Positions 35,078 through 44,070 of a stretch of 64,000 nucleotides of DNA are shown piece by piece. This stretch comes from Convivina intestini (GTDB lineage: Bacteria > Bacillota > Bacilli > Lactobacillales > Lactobacillaceae), in the NCBI RefSeq assembly GCF_003096575.1, contig NZ_QEKT01000003.1:1-64000 (forward strand), written 5' to 3'. Both the position numbers and the translations under genes were made by a program. Under the pieces are notes generated by a model. The model searched no databases and was not told where the DNA came from. It was given only the letters and a program-made list of their open reading frames with translations. The first letter of the stretch is position 1, and every line of letters starts with the position of its first letter.

Positions 35078-35443
35078 ATGACAATAGATAATGAAAACAT
35101 CCGACGTGGTGATATTTTTTACGCGGATTTAAAACAAGGAGTTGGTTCGGAACAATCAGGAATCCGACCGGTCTTAGTAGTACAAAATGATGTGGGCAAT
35201 CGTAATTCGCCGACAACGATTGTGGTGGCAATCACCTCCAAAATCAGTAAGCCGAAATTACCAACCCATGTTCTTTTACCAGACCACATGGGGGGAATGA
35301 AACGCGATTCAATTATTCTCACCGAACAAATTCGAACGATTGATCGGCGACGATTAAGAGACCGAATTGCTCATTTAGAGGCAGCCTGCGCTGAAATGCA
35401 ACAGGTGGCTCAAGCGTTAAAAATTAGTATTAGCCTGCGTTAG
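35078..35443 (+). CDS. mazF: MazF/PemK-family mRNA endonuclease toxin
   Basis: 121 residues. RRGDIFYADLKQGVGSEQSGIRPVL at the N-terminus, with the RPVLVVQND and TILTEQIRT-type strands, is typical of MazF (NdoA). It cleaves mRNA at short sequences. No mazE antitoxin frame is present in the 36 nt before it, unlike most Bacillus-type loci, so either the antitoxin is elsewhere or the toxin is controlled otherwise. There is no strong ribosome binding site. Confidence 0.9.
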   Translation: MTIDNENIRRGDIFYADLKQGVGSEQSGIRPVLVVQNDVGNRNSPTTIVVAITSKISKPKLPTHVLLPDHMGGMKRDSIILTEQIRTIDRRRLRDRIAHLEAACAEMQQVAQALKISISLR

Positions 35444-35511
35444 GCTGGTTATTTAATTTACTGTTAATCTGGAACTAATATAGTGAGTTAAAACGTTACG
35501 AGGAGATTGAG

Positions 35512-36228
35512 ATGGTTAAGGCAATTAAAATACTACTAATTGAAGATGATGTAAACTTATCCGATAACATTGTTGGTTTTTTACAAGACTTCGCTGATGT
35601 AACGGTCGTTGCGGATGGTTTAGATGGCGAATTTGAAGCCCAAGAAGCCCCCTATGACCTAATTGTTTCAGATTTGATGCTGCCTGGTGAAAGTGGCTTG
35701 GAATTAATTAAAAACATTCGAGATAATCATATTGAAACGCCAGTATTGATTTTAACCGCTAAGACTTCCTTGGATGATAAGATCGAAGGATTTAATGTCG
35801 GGGCGGATGATTACCTCACCAAGCCCTTTCATCGGGAAGAATTATTGGTGCGGGTTAAGGCTCTCTTACGACGTTCAGGGGTTTACTCAGAAGATAACAC
35901 CATTGCGGTGGGCGATGTCTTGATCAACTTAGAAAATCGAGGCGTTCAAGTGCATGGTAAGCCGGTTAAATTAGTCGGTAAAGAATTTGATATTCTAACT
36001 TATCTTAGTCAAAATAAAAATATTATTGTTACTCGTGATCAAATTTTTGACCGAATTTGGGGAATTGATTCTGATACCACGATTAATGTAGTGAATATCT
36101 ATTTGAACAATTTGCGTCGAAAGTTAGAAGCAGTAGGACAAAGTGGATTAATTAAAACGCTGCGTAATATTGGCTTTATATTAGAGGTACCTGATGCCCA
36201 AGATAATCAATCGAAAGAAACAAATTGA
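35512..36228 (+). CDS. OmpR-family response regulator (CiaR-like)
   Basis: 238 residues. The receiver domain (about 1-120) has the acidic pair IEDD, phospho-acceptor Asp in LIVSDLMLPGESG (about residue 57) and the Lys of LTKPF. The winged-helix domain (about 130-230) ends NIYLNNLRRKLE and IKTLRNIGF. It overlaps the histidine kinase gene by 35 nt. An HtrA-like protease follows the pair, an arrangement like the streptococcal CiaRH regulon with htrA. Confidence 0.93.
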   Translation: MVKAIKILLIEDDVNLSDNIVGFLQDFADVTVVADGLDGEFEAQEAPYDLIVSDLMLPGESGLELIKNIRDNHIETPVLILTAKTSLDDKIEGFNVGADDYLTKPFHREELLVRVKALLRRSGVYSEDNTIAVGDVLINLENRGVQVHGKPVKLVGKEFDILTYLSQNKNIIVTRDQIFDRIWGIDSDTTINVVNIYLNNLRRKLEAVGQSGLIKTLRNIGFILEVPDAQDNQSKETN

Positions 36229-37522
36229 AGGTTTTACCTTTTTGGCCCTAAGCTTTATGGCAATTTTTGCTATTTTGGCCGGTGTGATTTTTTGGAATTA
36301 CTCTAATTCAATTTATTCTAATAGCGATAAAGTTTTAGAGCAGTATGTTAATTATTATCGTCAGACGAATTTGTTATCACAACCAACGCTATCCAATAAC
36401 AAAAAAGACCAGCACGGCAGTCCGGTAGGCTCTTTTGATGATTTTCGTGGTAAATTGCTTTACTATGATAAAAATCAAAAACAGATTATTAGTGAGAATG
36501 TCGACACCCTGGCTCAATCGGCCTCAGCGCCAACCTTTAAGATGAATGTGGCCTTTGATTCGTTGGACTTAGACTTACCGCCTCAAACGGTTAAGACTAG
36601 CAAGGGTTATATCCGGGCTCAGGCCATTAAATTTAAAGACAATACTTTGATGGTACCCAGTGGTAGTGATAATCAAATGACCTATGCTAAGTATGCCTAT
36701 GTCTTTGTGGATGCAACAGACACAGTTATTAATTTACGCCACTTCCAAGACTTGATTATTTGGTCCTTTGCTTTTGCCTTTGGACTAGCCGTAATGTTTG
36801 CTTTTGTTATTAGTCGTCATAATATGAAGCCAATTTTAAAGGCTTGGCAGCAGCAACAAGACTTTGTTAATAACGCTGCTCATGAATTGCGGACGCCGAT
36901 GTCAGTTATTCAGGGTAAGTTAGAAACGATGTTGACTAAGCCGGATTCAACGGTACGTGACCAATCTGAGGCCATTATTTTGTCCTTATCAGAAGTTCGT
37001 CGTTTAAATTCGTTAACTAATAACATGTTGACTTTGGCTAAAACTGGGTCAAATATGACTAAGATTGAAAAAGAACCCACTGATGTGGCCTCCTTTTTAA
37101 ATAAGATTATGACGCCTTACCGTGAAATGGGTGATTTAGAAGGCAAGTTGGTCGAATTAGACGTTAATGTTGATCGTTCTGTCGCGCTTGATCGGAAGCG
37201 AATTCATCAATTGCTAGTGCTATTGTTAGATAATGCGTTGAAGTATTCTGACACTGGGGCCACCGTAAAAGTGTCGGCTGTGATTGAAAAAAAGCGGTTA
37301 GTCTTGACTGTTGCTGATACTGGTCGAGGTATTAGTAATGAAGCTAAAAAGCATATATTTGATCGTTTCTACCGCGAAGATAAAACGGGGAATCGTGAAA
37401 CTGGCGGAACGGGTCTGGGGTTATCGATTGCTGAGTGGATTGTTCAGGCACATAATGGTCGGATTATTGTCAGTGATAATCAGCCGCAAGGAACTATTTT
37501 TAAGGTGAGCTTACCGCTTTAA
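36194..37522 (+). CDS. Sensor histidine kinase (CiaH-like)
   Basis: 442 residues. Two membrane helices (about 14-35 and 184-205) flank an extracellular sensor of about 150 residues. The H-box FVNNAAHELRTPMSVIQGK has the phospho-acceptor His near residue 229; ATP-binding boxes follow (LVLLLDNALKYSD, VADTGRGIS, GGTGLGLSIAEWI). It autophosphorylates and acts on the overlapping response regulator. AGAGGTA lies 6 nt before the ATG inside the upstream gene. Confidence 0.94.
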   Translation: MPKIINRKKQIEGFTFLALSFMAIFAILAGVIFWNYSNSIYSNSDKVLEQYVNYYRQTNLLSQPTLSNNKKDQHGSPVGSFDDFRGKLLYYDKNQKQIISENVDTLAQSASAPTFKMNVAFDSLDLDLPPQTVKTSKGYIRAQAIKFKDNTLMVPSGSDNQMTYAKYAYVFVDATDTVINLRHFQDLIIWSFAFAFGLAVMFAFVISRHNMKPILKAWQQQQDFVNNAAHELRTPMSVIQGKLETMLTKPDSTVRDQSEAIILSLSEVRRLNSLTNNMLTLAKTGSNMTKIEKEPTDVASFLNKIMTPYREMGDLEGKLVELDVNVDRSVALDRKRIHQLLVLLLDNALKYSDTGATVKVSAVIEKKRLVLTVADTGRGISNEAKKHIFDRFYREDKTGNRETGGTGLGLSIAEWIVQAHNGRIIVSDNQPQGTIFKVSLPL

Positions 37523-37538
37523 TCACTAGGAGATGTTC

Positions 37539-38399
37539 ATGAAAAATAAAGAATTGCTGGGAATAGCTATTTTAGCCGCTGGAATTGGTGCGGGTGTCGT
37601 TTATAGTGGTTTGCAGCCCAACTCTTGGTATCAAATGAGTTTAAGTCAGTCAGCCCATCATGATTCAGCTGGGACAACTACCGTGGCAAAAACGGCTTAT
37701 GTGAGTAATGATCCGGCTACGCAGGCCTATGATAAGGTCAAAGCCAGTGTGGTCACGGTTCAAAATTTACAAAAGAAAGCTTCTCTTTCACAGGGAATTG
37801 AAGCTTTCTTAAATCAAAATAAATCCCAGAATAACGACAACCTTGAAACCGCTTCGGAAGGGTCGGGGGTTGTTTACAAGATTAGTGATGGCTATGCTTA
37901 TATTATTACTAACAATCATGTGGTTGATGGCTCAGCGGCGATTCAGCTCATTAATGCCGATGGTCAAAAGATCCAAGCTGAAGTGGTTGGAACGGATGCC
38001 GGCAAAGATTTAGCGATTGTAAAAGCCAAGACCGATATTTTAAAGACAGCCGCTACTTTTGGTGCTGTTGATAAATTAAAAGCGGGACAGTCCGTTTTGG
38101 CGATTGGTTCTCCTTTAGGCTCGGCTTACGCTTCCACAATGACTAGTGGCATTATTTCCGCTCCTAGACGGGAACTATCCAGTAAGGATACCGGTGGGAC
38201 GGCTTTGACAACGATTCAAACTGATGCAGCTATCAACCCTGGGAACTCTGGGGGAGCATTAGTTAATTTGGATGGTCAAGTAATTGGTATTAATTCGGCT
38301 AAAATTTCAGCTTCATCGGATGGTACCAGTGTGGAAGGGATTGGTTTTGCCATTCCGGCTGATATCGTTCAAAACTTTATCAATCAAAATGAAAAATAA
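37539..38399 (+). CDS. HtrA/DegP-like serine protease without PDZ domain
   Basis: 286 residues from the ATG at 37539, placed 5 nt after AGGAGA. An N-terminal helix (about 5-23) anchors it outside. The trypsin-like catalytic triad is complete: His127 in TNNHVVDG, Asp157 in GKDLAIV and Ser237 in NPGNSGGAL. The protein stops 17 residues after GIGFAIPADIV, exactly where a PDZ domain normally begins, and a terminator follows at once. HtrA proteins are usually 350-450 residues with at least one PDZ. Its position after the two-component genes suggests regulation by them. Confidence 0.9.
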   Translation: MKNKELLGIAILAAGIGAGVVYSGLQPNSWYQMSLSQSAHHDSAGTTTVAKTAYVSNDPATQAYDKVKASVVTVQNLQKKASLSQGIEAFLNQNKSQNNDNLETASEGSGVVYKISDGYAYIITNNHVVDGSAAIQLINADGQKIQAEVVGTDAGKDLAIVKAKTDILKTAATFGAVDKLKAGQSVLAIGSPLGSAYASTMTSGIISAPRRELSSKDTGGTALTTIQTDAAINPGNSGGALVNLDGQVIGINSAKISASSDGTSVEGIGFAIPADIVQNFINQNEK

Positions 38400-38434
38400 A
38401 AAGGAAACCGTCAGGTAAGTCGGTTTCCTTTTTG
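38398..38434. terminator. Bidirectional terminator between htrA-like gene and trx
   Basis: Perfect 13-bp arms AAAAAGGAAACCG / CGGTTTCCTTTTT around a 10-nt loop. Confidence 0.9.
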
Positions 38435-38437
38435 GTT

Positions 38438-38767
38438 TTATGATAGAGTAGTTCGGTACCACTCAATGATTTGGTTAGGCGTTAATCTTTCACCATGCCC
38501 AATTTGATCAACTTTTTGACCGTCTTTAAAGAGAACAAAGGCGGGAATCCCTCGGAGGCCGTATTTTTTAGCGACTTCAAGATTATCATCGCGGTCGGCA
38601 TCAAACCAATTGGCAGTTTGACTTACTTCGTCCTTGATGCCTTGAACAAAAGGCTTAATGATTTTACAATCACCACACCAATCGGCAGATAAGAACATCA
38701 GATTGCGACCGGGCTTATCAATATTGGCCTGGACGACACTATCAGAATTATGACTTGGTTCGTACAT
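38438..38767 (-). CDS. Thioredoxin-family protein
   Basis: 109 residues from the ATG at 38767, which has AAGGAGG 6 nt upstream. The redox motif is WCGDC (Trp-Cys-Gly-Asp-Cys) rather than WCGPC, and the cis-Pro region GIPAFVLF is intact. It is cytoplasmic. The Asp in the active site should shift the redox potential relative to TrxA. TATAAT-like sequence precedes it. It diverges from the MTHFR-like gene. Confidence 0.9.
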   Translation of the reverse strand: MYEPSHNSDSVVQANIDKPGRNLMFLSADWCGDCKIIKPFVQGIKDEVSQTANWFDADRDDNLEVAKKYGLRGIPAFVLFKDGQKVDQIGHGERLTPNQIIEWYRTTLS

Positions 38768-38853
38768 AAAAGCCTCCTTAATTATTGGTCTGATTATATC
38801 ATAATTTAAAATTGGTTTAGTTGTCATGTTGAAATGAATGAAAGCAGGTTAGT

Positions 38854-39675
38854 ATGTCCAATCACTTAAAAAACAATCTTTATCAAAACCAGTTGATTTT
38901 TTCTATGGAAGTTACCGTGGCTGATTTGAAACGACAGGATACCGTAAAAAAAATAAATCAACTAACTAACCTTCAATATTTGAGTTTGGTTAATCATACA
39001 AAAAATGATCAAGAATGGCAGGAATTACTGACGGCCGGACAGGCCTTACAAATGAGAACCCAGCGTCCCTTACTATTACATTTGCCAGCTGGTACTATCG
39101 CTGAGTCTCAGATACAACAAAAATTAATTGCATTACAAGAAAATCAGTTAGACCATCTCCTAATCATGCGGGGAGATCGAGTCGCTCCAGCCGCTAACTA
39201 TCATAGTGCCACCAGCCTCTTAAAAGATATTAATAAATCGGCATTTAATTTTGATTTAGGGGCCACGGTTGATCCTAATAAAATTGCCACGCTTGGCTTA
39301 CCAGCTTTATTGAGTGAAATTGATACTAAGATTGCGGCTGGTGCTGAATTTTTAATTACTCAGATTTTCTTTGATCTGGGTTTATTCAAGCAGCTGCAAG
39401 AAGCACTTCAGCAACGTTATCCTCAAATACCCTTAATTGCTGGTGTTTTTCCAGTTATGACGGTTAAGCAAGGCCAGTGGATTGAGAATAATTTGGGCCA
39501 AGGTTTGCCAGTAACTTTGACTAGGCGCTTAATGACGTTGCCAGCTGATCCGCAGTTAAAACAGTATTGGTGTGGCTGGTTGAAAGAGCTGCTACTTACT
39601 GGTCCGGCCGGCGTTCATTTTTTTGCAGGAATAGATATTGACTTTATCAAAGAATTAATGGATATCGCTTATTAA
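38854..39675 (+). CDS. Methylenetetrahydrofolate reductase-like protein
   Basis: 273 residues. The TIM-barrel of the MetF family shows LLIMRGDRV (folate/FAD region, about 102-110), a segment like FDLGATVDPNK, the ITQIFFDL strand and PLIAGVFPVMT. The reductase makes 5-methyl-THF for methionine synthesis. The N-terminal part (about 1-80) is more divergent than usual, and metE or metH is not nearby. AAAGCAGG precedes the start. The assignment to this fold is good; the exact reaction is less so. Confidence 0.7.
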   Translation: MSNHLKNNLYQNQLIFSMEVTVADLKRQDTVKKINQLTNLQYLSLVNHTKNDQEWQELLTAGQALQMRTQRPLLLHLPAGTIAESQIQQKLIALQENQLDHLLIMRGDRVAPAANYHSATSLLKDINKSAFNFDLGATVDPNKIATLGLPALLSEIDTKIAAGAEFLITQIFFDLGLFKQLQEALQQRYPQIPLIAGVFPVMTVKQGQWIENNLGQGLPVTLTRRLMTLPADPQLKQYWCGWLKELLLTGPAGVHFFAGIDIDFIKELMDIAY

Positions 39676-39769
39676 ATCTAACTGATTAGTCTGGCTTTGA
39701 TTCTTTTTTTCTAGGTAAAAAAAGCGTAAAATGTGTGGGTATTAGAACAAAGTTATAGGGAGAATTCAC

Positions 39770-41614
39770 ATGCTTCGTAATATTAAGCGCCTTTTAATTG
39801 GAAAGCCGCTCAAGACCTTGGAGGAGGGCGGTCAGTCGCTGTCTAAGTCGAAAGCCTTGGCTTTGCTTTCTTCTGATGCCCTGTCGTCAGTGGCGTATGG
39901 AACTGAATCAATCACCGCTGTTTTGTTATCAGCTGGGGCGGTAGCTTTATGGCTCCAGATTCCAATTGCCTTGATTATTTTGGTCCTTTTGGGTGCCATT
40001 GTTTTAAGTTATCGACAAATTATTCACGCCTATCCTTCGGGTGGGGGCGCTTATGCCGTTGCCAGTGAAAATTGGGGTTCCAAGGCTGGTTTGGTAGCTG
40101 GTGGTTCTCTATTAGTTGATTACATGCTAACGGTTGCCGTTTCGGCATCGGCGGCTGCCGATGCCATTACCGCGGCTATTCCCCAATTATTACCATTTTC
40201 AGTGGCTCTTTCGATTTTAATTATTTTATTACTAACGGCTATGAATTTACGTGGTTTACGGGAAAGTGCTAATTTCTTAATGATACCCGTCTACTTCTTT
40301 ATTGTAGTCATCGCTGTTATGGTTGCTTGGGGTGTCTTCCAGGCCTTGACAGGTCAGTTACCTTATCATGCAGCCGCCCGAATTGGTACTGATTTTAGCG
40401 GTTTGACCATTATTTTCTTCTTACGAGCTTTCTCTAGTGGTTCTTCCTCATTAACTGGGGTGGAAGCCATTTCCAATGCCGTGCCAAATTTCACGGAACC
40501 CAAAGAAAAAAATGCTGCTAGTACCTTGGGCTTGATGGCCATCATTTTGGCAGCCTTCTTTGGTGGTATTACCTTCTTGAGCTATTGGTTTGGCGTTCGG
40601 CCGGCTAGTGGATCAACAGTTTTGTCTCAAATTGCTGCTATCACCTTTGGTGGGCACAACCTTGGTTTTTACACGGTGCAATTAGCAACGGCCCTAATTT
40701 TAGCTGTGGCCGCTAATACCGGTTTTTCGGCCTTTCCGATGTTGGCTTTGAATCTGGCACGCGACAAATATTTACCACACTTGTACATGGACCGTGGAGA
40801 TCGTCTTGGCTATTCTAATGGTATTTTGTCATTGGCTTTTGGGGCAATCTTAGTAACTTTAATTTTCCATGGATCTACTGATGATTTGATTCCACTGTAT
40901 GCAGTGGGTGTCTTCGTGCCGTTTACCCTGTCACAATCCGGTATGATTATTCACTGGATGCGCTTGCGTCCTAAGTTTTGGTTTGGTAAGGCTACGATTA
41001 ATTTTATTGGGGCCTTCATGTCGGCTGCTTTGGTAATTGTTTTGTTCGTCACTCGGATGAATCATGTTTGGCCTTATTTAATCATCATGCCCCTTATCTT
41101 GAGTATGTTCTTAAAGATTCGCAATCACTATGATAGTATTGGCCATCAGTTACGACTACAGTATGTTAATAATACTGATGAACTACGTCATAAGTATGAT
41201 GGTGCAACGGTAATTGTTTTGGTTTCTAATATGACTCGGGTGACTTCTGAAGCCATTGATTATGCGCAATCGATTGGTGATCGGGTGGTCGCTATGCACG
41301 TAAGTTTTGATGTTAATCCGGCTAAGGAAGAAAAGACGGCTAAACAGTTTAAGGATGATTTCCCAGACGTTCGTTATGTTGACGTTCATAGTTCTTATCG
41401 GTCAATCATTCGGCCGGTGGTAGGCTTTGTTGATAAAGTTTCGAAGCGGGCGAAAACTGTTAATCATTCGGTGACGGTCGTGGTGCCACAATTTGTACCG
41501 AAAAAGCCTTGGCAAAATATTTTGCATAACCAAAGCTCATTGCGGTTGCGGACTGCACTTTCCACAATGGATGGCATTTCCATTGCAACTTATTATTATC
41601 ATTTATCAGAATAA
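39770..41614 (+). CDS. kimA: KimA-type high-affinity potassium importer
   Basis: 614 residues. The N-terminus (IKRLLIGKPLK, then KALALLSSDALSSVAYG) and AYPSGGGAYAVASENWG match KimA (formerly YdaO) of Bacillus. Twelve helices of the APC fold (about 25-450) are followed by a cytoplasmic domain (about 455-614) of the universal-stress type, which in Bacillus KimA binds c-di-AMP and blocks uptake. A short 95-nt leader has no obvious c-di-AMP riboswitch. GGGAGA precedes the start. A 51-residue membrane protein follows after 23 nt. Confidence 0.9.
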   Translation: MLRNIKRLLIGKPLKTLEEGGQSLSKSKALALLSSDALSSVAYGTESITAVLLSAGAVALWLQIPIALIILVLLGAIVLSYRQIIHAYPSGGGAYAVASENWGSKAGLVAGGSLLVDYMLTVAVSASAAADAITAAIPQLLPFSVALSILIILLLTAMNLRGLRESANFLMIPVYFFIVVIAVMVAWGVFQALTGQLPYHAAARIGTDFSGLTIIFFLRAFSSGSSSLTGVEAISNAVPNFTEPKEKNAASTLGLMAIILAAFFGGITFLSYWFGVRPASGSTVLSQIAAITFGGHNLGFYTVQLATALILAVAANTGFSAFPMLALNLARDKYLPHLYMDRGDRLGYSNGILSLAFGAILVTLIFHGSTDDLIPLYAVGVFVPFTLSQSGMIIHWMRLRPKFWFGKATINFIGAFMSAALVIVLFVTRMNHVWPYLIIMPLILSMFLKIRNHYDSIGHQLRLQYVNNTDELRHKYDGATVIVLVSNMTRVTSEAIDYAQSIGDRVVAMHVSFDVNPAKEEKTAKQFKDDFPDVRYVDVHSSYRSIIRPVVGFVDKVSKRAKTVNHSVTVVVPQFVPKKPWQNILHNQSSLRLRTALSTMDGISIATYYYHLSE

Positions 41615-41637
41615 ATTGTTAGCAGTAGGAGAGATAA

Positions 41638-41793
41638 ATGGACAAATGGATATTATTTTTCTTATGGGTGATTTTTGCCATGACAGTTTCTACCGTTGGT
41701 CTAATACTAATTATGCGTTGGTATTACCGGGAAGTTGCGAAGGTAAAAAAAGCGCAGGAGTTAAACGATAAAAACGATAGTCAAAATAAATAG
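41638..41793 (+). CDS. Small membrane protein (51 aa), linked to kimA
   Basis: A 51-residue frame starting ATG 41638, with GTAGGAGAG immediately upstream. It has one long hydrophobic helix (about 4-26: ILFFLWVIFAMTVSTVGLIL), then a basic, charged tail (RWYYREVAKVKKAQEL, ending NDSQNK). The layout (one helix, positive inside) and tight spacing suggest it is translated with kimA and sits in the membrane with it. I do not recognise it. It could be a regulator or small subunit of the transporter. Confidence 0.7.
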   Translation: MDKWILFFLWVIFAMTVSTVGLILIMRWYYREVAKVKKAQELNDKNDSQNK

Positions 41794-41800
41794 AACAGTA

Positions 41801-41836
41801 AAAAGCTCGATTGGTGTTTACGCCAATCGAGCTTTT
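41801..41836. terminator. Bidirectional terminator after kimA and gatD
   Basis: Perfect 14-bp stem AAAAGCTCGATTGG / CCAATCGAGCTTTT around an 8-nt loop. Confidence 0.92.
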
Positions 41837-41846
41837 AGTATTAAAC

Positions 41847-42578
41847 TTAGAAACTTTCGGCTGGAACTGTCGCTAATTTTTCTTTCCAATCGATGTCAGG
41901 ATATTTACGAGATAGGGCGGTTGCCAAGACCCGCTTGGCTAAGTTACCGTTGCGAGTGAAAATCGGTCCATGGAAGTATGAACCGTAGACGTTGTGGTAA
42001 ATAACGCCTTCACTCTGATCCATACCGTTATTTCCTTGGCCCTTGGTGACTTGGCCTAAAGCCCGCTCACCTTTACCTAAGAAGGTGCGACCCTGATGAT
42101 TTTCAAAACCATGGTAGGTCTCACCAGTTTCATCGTTTTTAATGGTAATGTCACCAGTTAGGCGCTGCCCTTTTAAGGTCTGCACTTCATCAGCCGTCAT
42201 GTTAGTGGTGTAGTGGTCCATAACACCGATACCATCGACCTTGGAACCATCGGCCATTTCCATGTAATGGCCTAGCAATTGGAATCCGCCACAAACAGCT
42301 AGCAGAGGACCATCATTTTCAATGTAGTCTTTAATTTGACCGGCTTTATTTTTTAAATCGTGAGCAACAATCGTTTCCTCATAATCTTGCCCACCCCCAA
42401 AGAGGACAAAATCATAGTTGTGGCCGTCAAAATCATCATTAAGAGAAACTAATTCAACATTAATTTGGACCCCAATTTGTTTGGCGTAATACTTGAGGGC
42501 AATAATATTGCCGTAATCGCCATAGGTGTTCATTAAATCACCGTATAAGTGAGCGATGTTCAGGGTATAGTCGGCCAT
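41847..42578 (-). CDS. gatD: Lipid II isoglutaminyl synthase, glutaminase subunit
   Basis: 243 residues. Class I glutamine amidotransferase fold: nucleophile Cys96 in [12 protein letters not shown], and the His in [10 protein letters not shown] (203). It releases ammonia that MurT uses to amidate D-Glu of lipid II, needed for cross-linking. AAGGAGG lies upstream. Its ATG overlaps the murT stop codon, so translation is coupled. Confidence 0.95.
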   Translation of the reverse strand: MADYTLNIAHLYGDLMNTYGDYGNIIALKYYAKQIGVQINVELVSLNDDFDGHNYDFVLFGGGQDYEETIVAHDLKNKAGQIKDYIENDGPLLAVCGGFQLLGHYMEMADGSKVDGIGVMDHYTTNMTADEVQTLKGQRLTGDITIKNDETGETYHGFENHQGRTFLGKGERALGQVTKGQGNNGMDQSEGVIYHNVYGSYFHGPIFTRNGNLAKRVLATALSRKYPDIDWKEKLATVPAESF

Positions 42579-43936
42579 TAGAATTCCTCCTTAATGTATC
42601 CTTGTGCTCGTAATTGTTCGCGTAATTGTAACATTGCTGTATAAGTAGCGGCAATATAAACTTTTTTAGTTGGCATTTTAGTAATTGCTTCGGTAATTTT
42701 ACTTAGATCAGGATAAGTTCCCTCTAAGTGAAAATCAGCCATCTTTAAACGAACGGTAATGTCTTGATAGCGTTGTCCACCAGTAGCTACTGCGGTTAAT
42801 TTAGCGTTATGCAAGTTTTCAAACTCAGCATCCCAAATCCAACTCGTATCAATTCCATCGGCATAATTAGCATTCAATAGGGTAATGAGCGAAAATGGCT
42901 CGGGGTCAGTCATCATCATGTCAATCACCGAGTTAGTACCCACTGGATTTTTAATGAGTAAAATGGTGACATCTTTATCCTTGACCTGAATAGATTCTTG
43001 CCGGCCAAAAATTTGCGCATTTGATTCAAAAGCAGTTTTGATGTCACTGGGTTTAACATCAAATTCTCGACCAACCGCATAGGCGGCTAGGGCGTTATAG
43101 ATGTTGTAAAGCCCGCCAATTTCAATTCGTAAAGGCGTATTGTCAATCGAAAATTCAGAAAATTTAGGATTGAGCTGATCAACACTGGTCACTCGGTAGT
43201 CCAACTGAGGACGGACAAAATTATCGGTAACACTAAAATATTTACCTAAATTGGCGTAAGTAATGAAATTGTAGTGTAACACCGAGTTATCAGTTGGTGA
43301 AAGAATCCCGTCGGTGTTGTTGGGCGCCTTAATATCTTGATAATCGGCTGGCGCAACATTATCAAGGCCATAGAAAATACGATGATTATTGAAATTACCA
43401 CGGGCAAAAATTGGTGAATCAGCGTTGGTTAAGACCACGGCATCGGGTGCCTTGCGAATTCCAGCAACAATTTTGAGGTAGGTTGTGTAAATTTCGCCGT
43501 AGCGGTCTAGCTGGTCTCTGAAAATATTGGTTAAGACAAACATCTTGGGTGGAATCGCTTGGGCAATTCGTTCCACGTTGGCCTCATCAACTTCTAGTAC
43601 GGCCACCGGCTTCTTGCCGTTGGGCGATGGCTTAATTGGCGTGGTTAGTAAAGTACCTGTGATTCCCTGGACCATGTTGGAACCAGACGGATTCGTAATA
43701 ACCGAATATCCACCGGCTTCTAGTACTCGGGTAATTAAGGCCGTGGTTAGTGTTTTTCCGTTGGTGCCAGTGACAATTACCAAATCAAAATCATTAGATA
43801 GTTTGTGTAAAATATCGGGATCAATGGCAACGGCTAGTTTACCTGGTAAACTAGTGCCACCTCGATGCAAAATGTCACGTAAAAACCAGTGACTGCTTTT
43901 GGCGCTGAATTTAGCTAAAGTACTCTTAATGGTCAT
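42578..43936 (-). CDS. murT: Lipid II isoglutaminyl synthase, Mur-ligase subunit (cysteine-free)
   Basis: 452 residues. A Mur-ligase core with P-loop TGTNGKT (about 56-62), NPSGSNMV and [13 protein letters not shown], then the MurT C-terminal domain (DUF1727, [19 protein letters not shown]). MurT proteins I know carry a Cys4 zinc ribbon after about residue 200; here that part reads [18 protein letters not shown] followed by [13 protein letters not shown], with every expected Cys replaced and no Cys in the whole protein. The flanking FITYANLG and RPQLDY landmarks are kept. It forms an operon with gatD and diverges from tdk. Confidence 0.93.
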   Translation of the reverse strand: MTIKSTLAKFSAKSSHWFLRDILHRGGTSLPGKLAVAIDPDILHKLSNDFDLVIVTGTNGKTLTTALITRVLEAGGYSVITNPSGSNMVQGITGTLLTTPIKPSPNGKKPVAVLEVDEANVERIAQAIPPKMFVLTNIFRDQLDRYGEIYTTYLKIVAGIRKAPDAVVLTNADSPIFARGNFNNHRIFYGLDNVAPADYQDIKAPNNTDGILSPTDNSVLHYNFITYANLGKYFSVTDNFVRPQLDYRVTSVDQLNPKFSEFSIDNTPLRIEIGGLYNIYNALAAYAVGREFDVKPSDIKTAFESNAQIFGRQESIQVKDKDVTILLIKNPVGTNSVIDMMMTDPEPFSLITLLNANYADGIDTSWIWDAEFENLHNAKLTAVATGGQRYQDITVRLKMADFHLEGTYPDLSKITEAITKMPTKKVYIAATYTAMLQLREQLRAQGYIKEEF

Positions 43937-44029
43937 GATATCCCCACTTTCATGGCTACTATTCTACCACGTTTTGCTAGATTCTACAGGATGGCAACTG
44001 GTGTTTGAGTCGCCATTTAGAAGTCGTAT

Positions 44030-44038
44030 TGTTATAAT
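44030..44038 (+). promoter_or_regulatory. Extended -10 promoter of tdk-prfA operon
   Basis: TGtTATAAT at 44030-44038 lies 32 nt before the tdk ATG, followed by AAAAGGATG as the ribosome binding site. Confidence 0.6.
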
Positions 44039-44070
44039 ATGTAAGGATTATAGACAAAAGGATGTATTAA

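Noticed and set aside
39676-39769. c-di-AMP (ydaO) riboswitch before kimA
   Set aside because: The 94-nt leader is too short for this class and lacks its conserved sequence blocks.
41493-41771. 92-codon frame across the end of kimA and the small gene
   Set aside because: It overlaps kimA in another frame; the 51-codon frame with a ribosome binding site explains the region.
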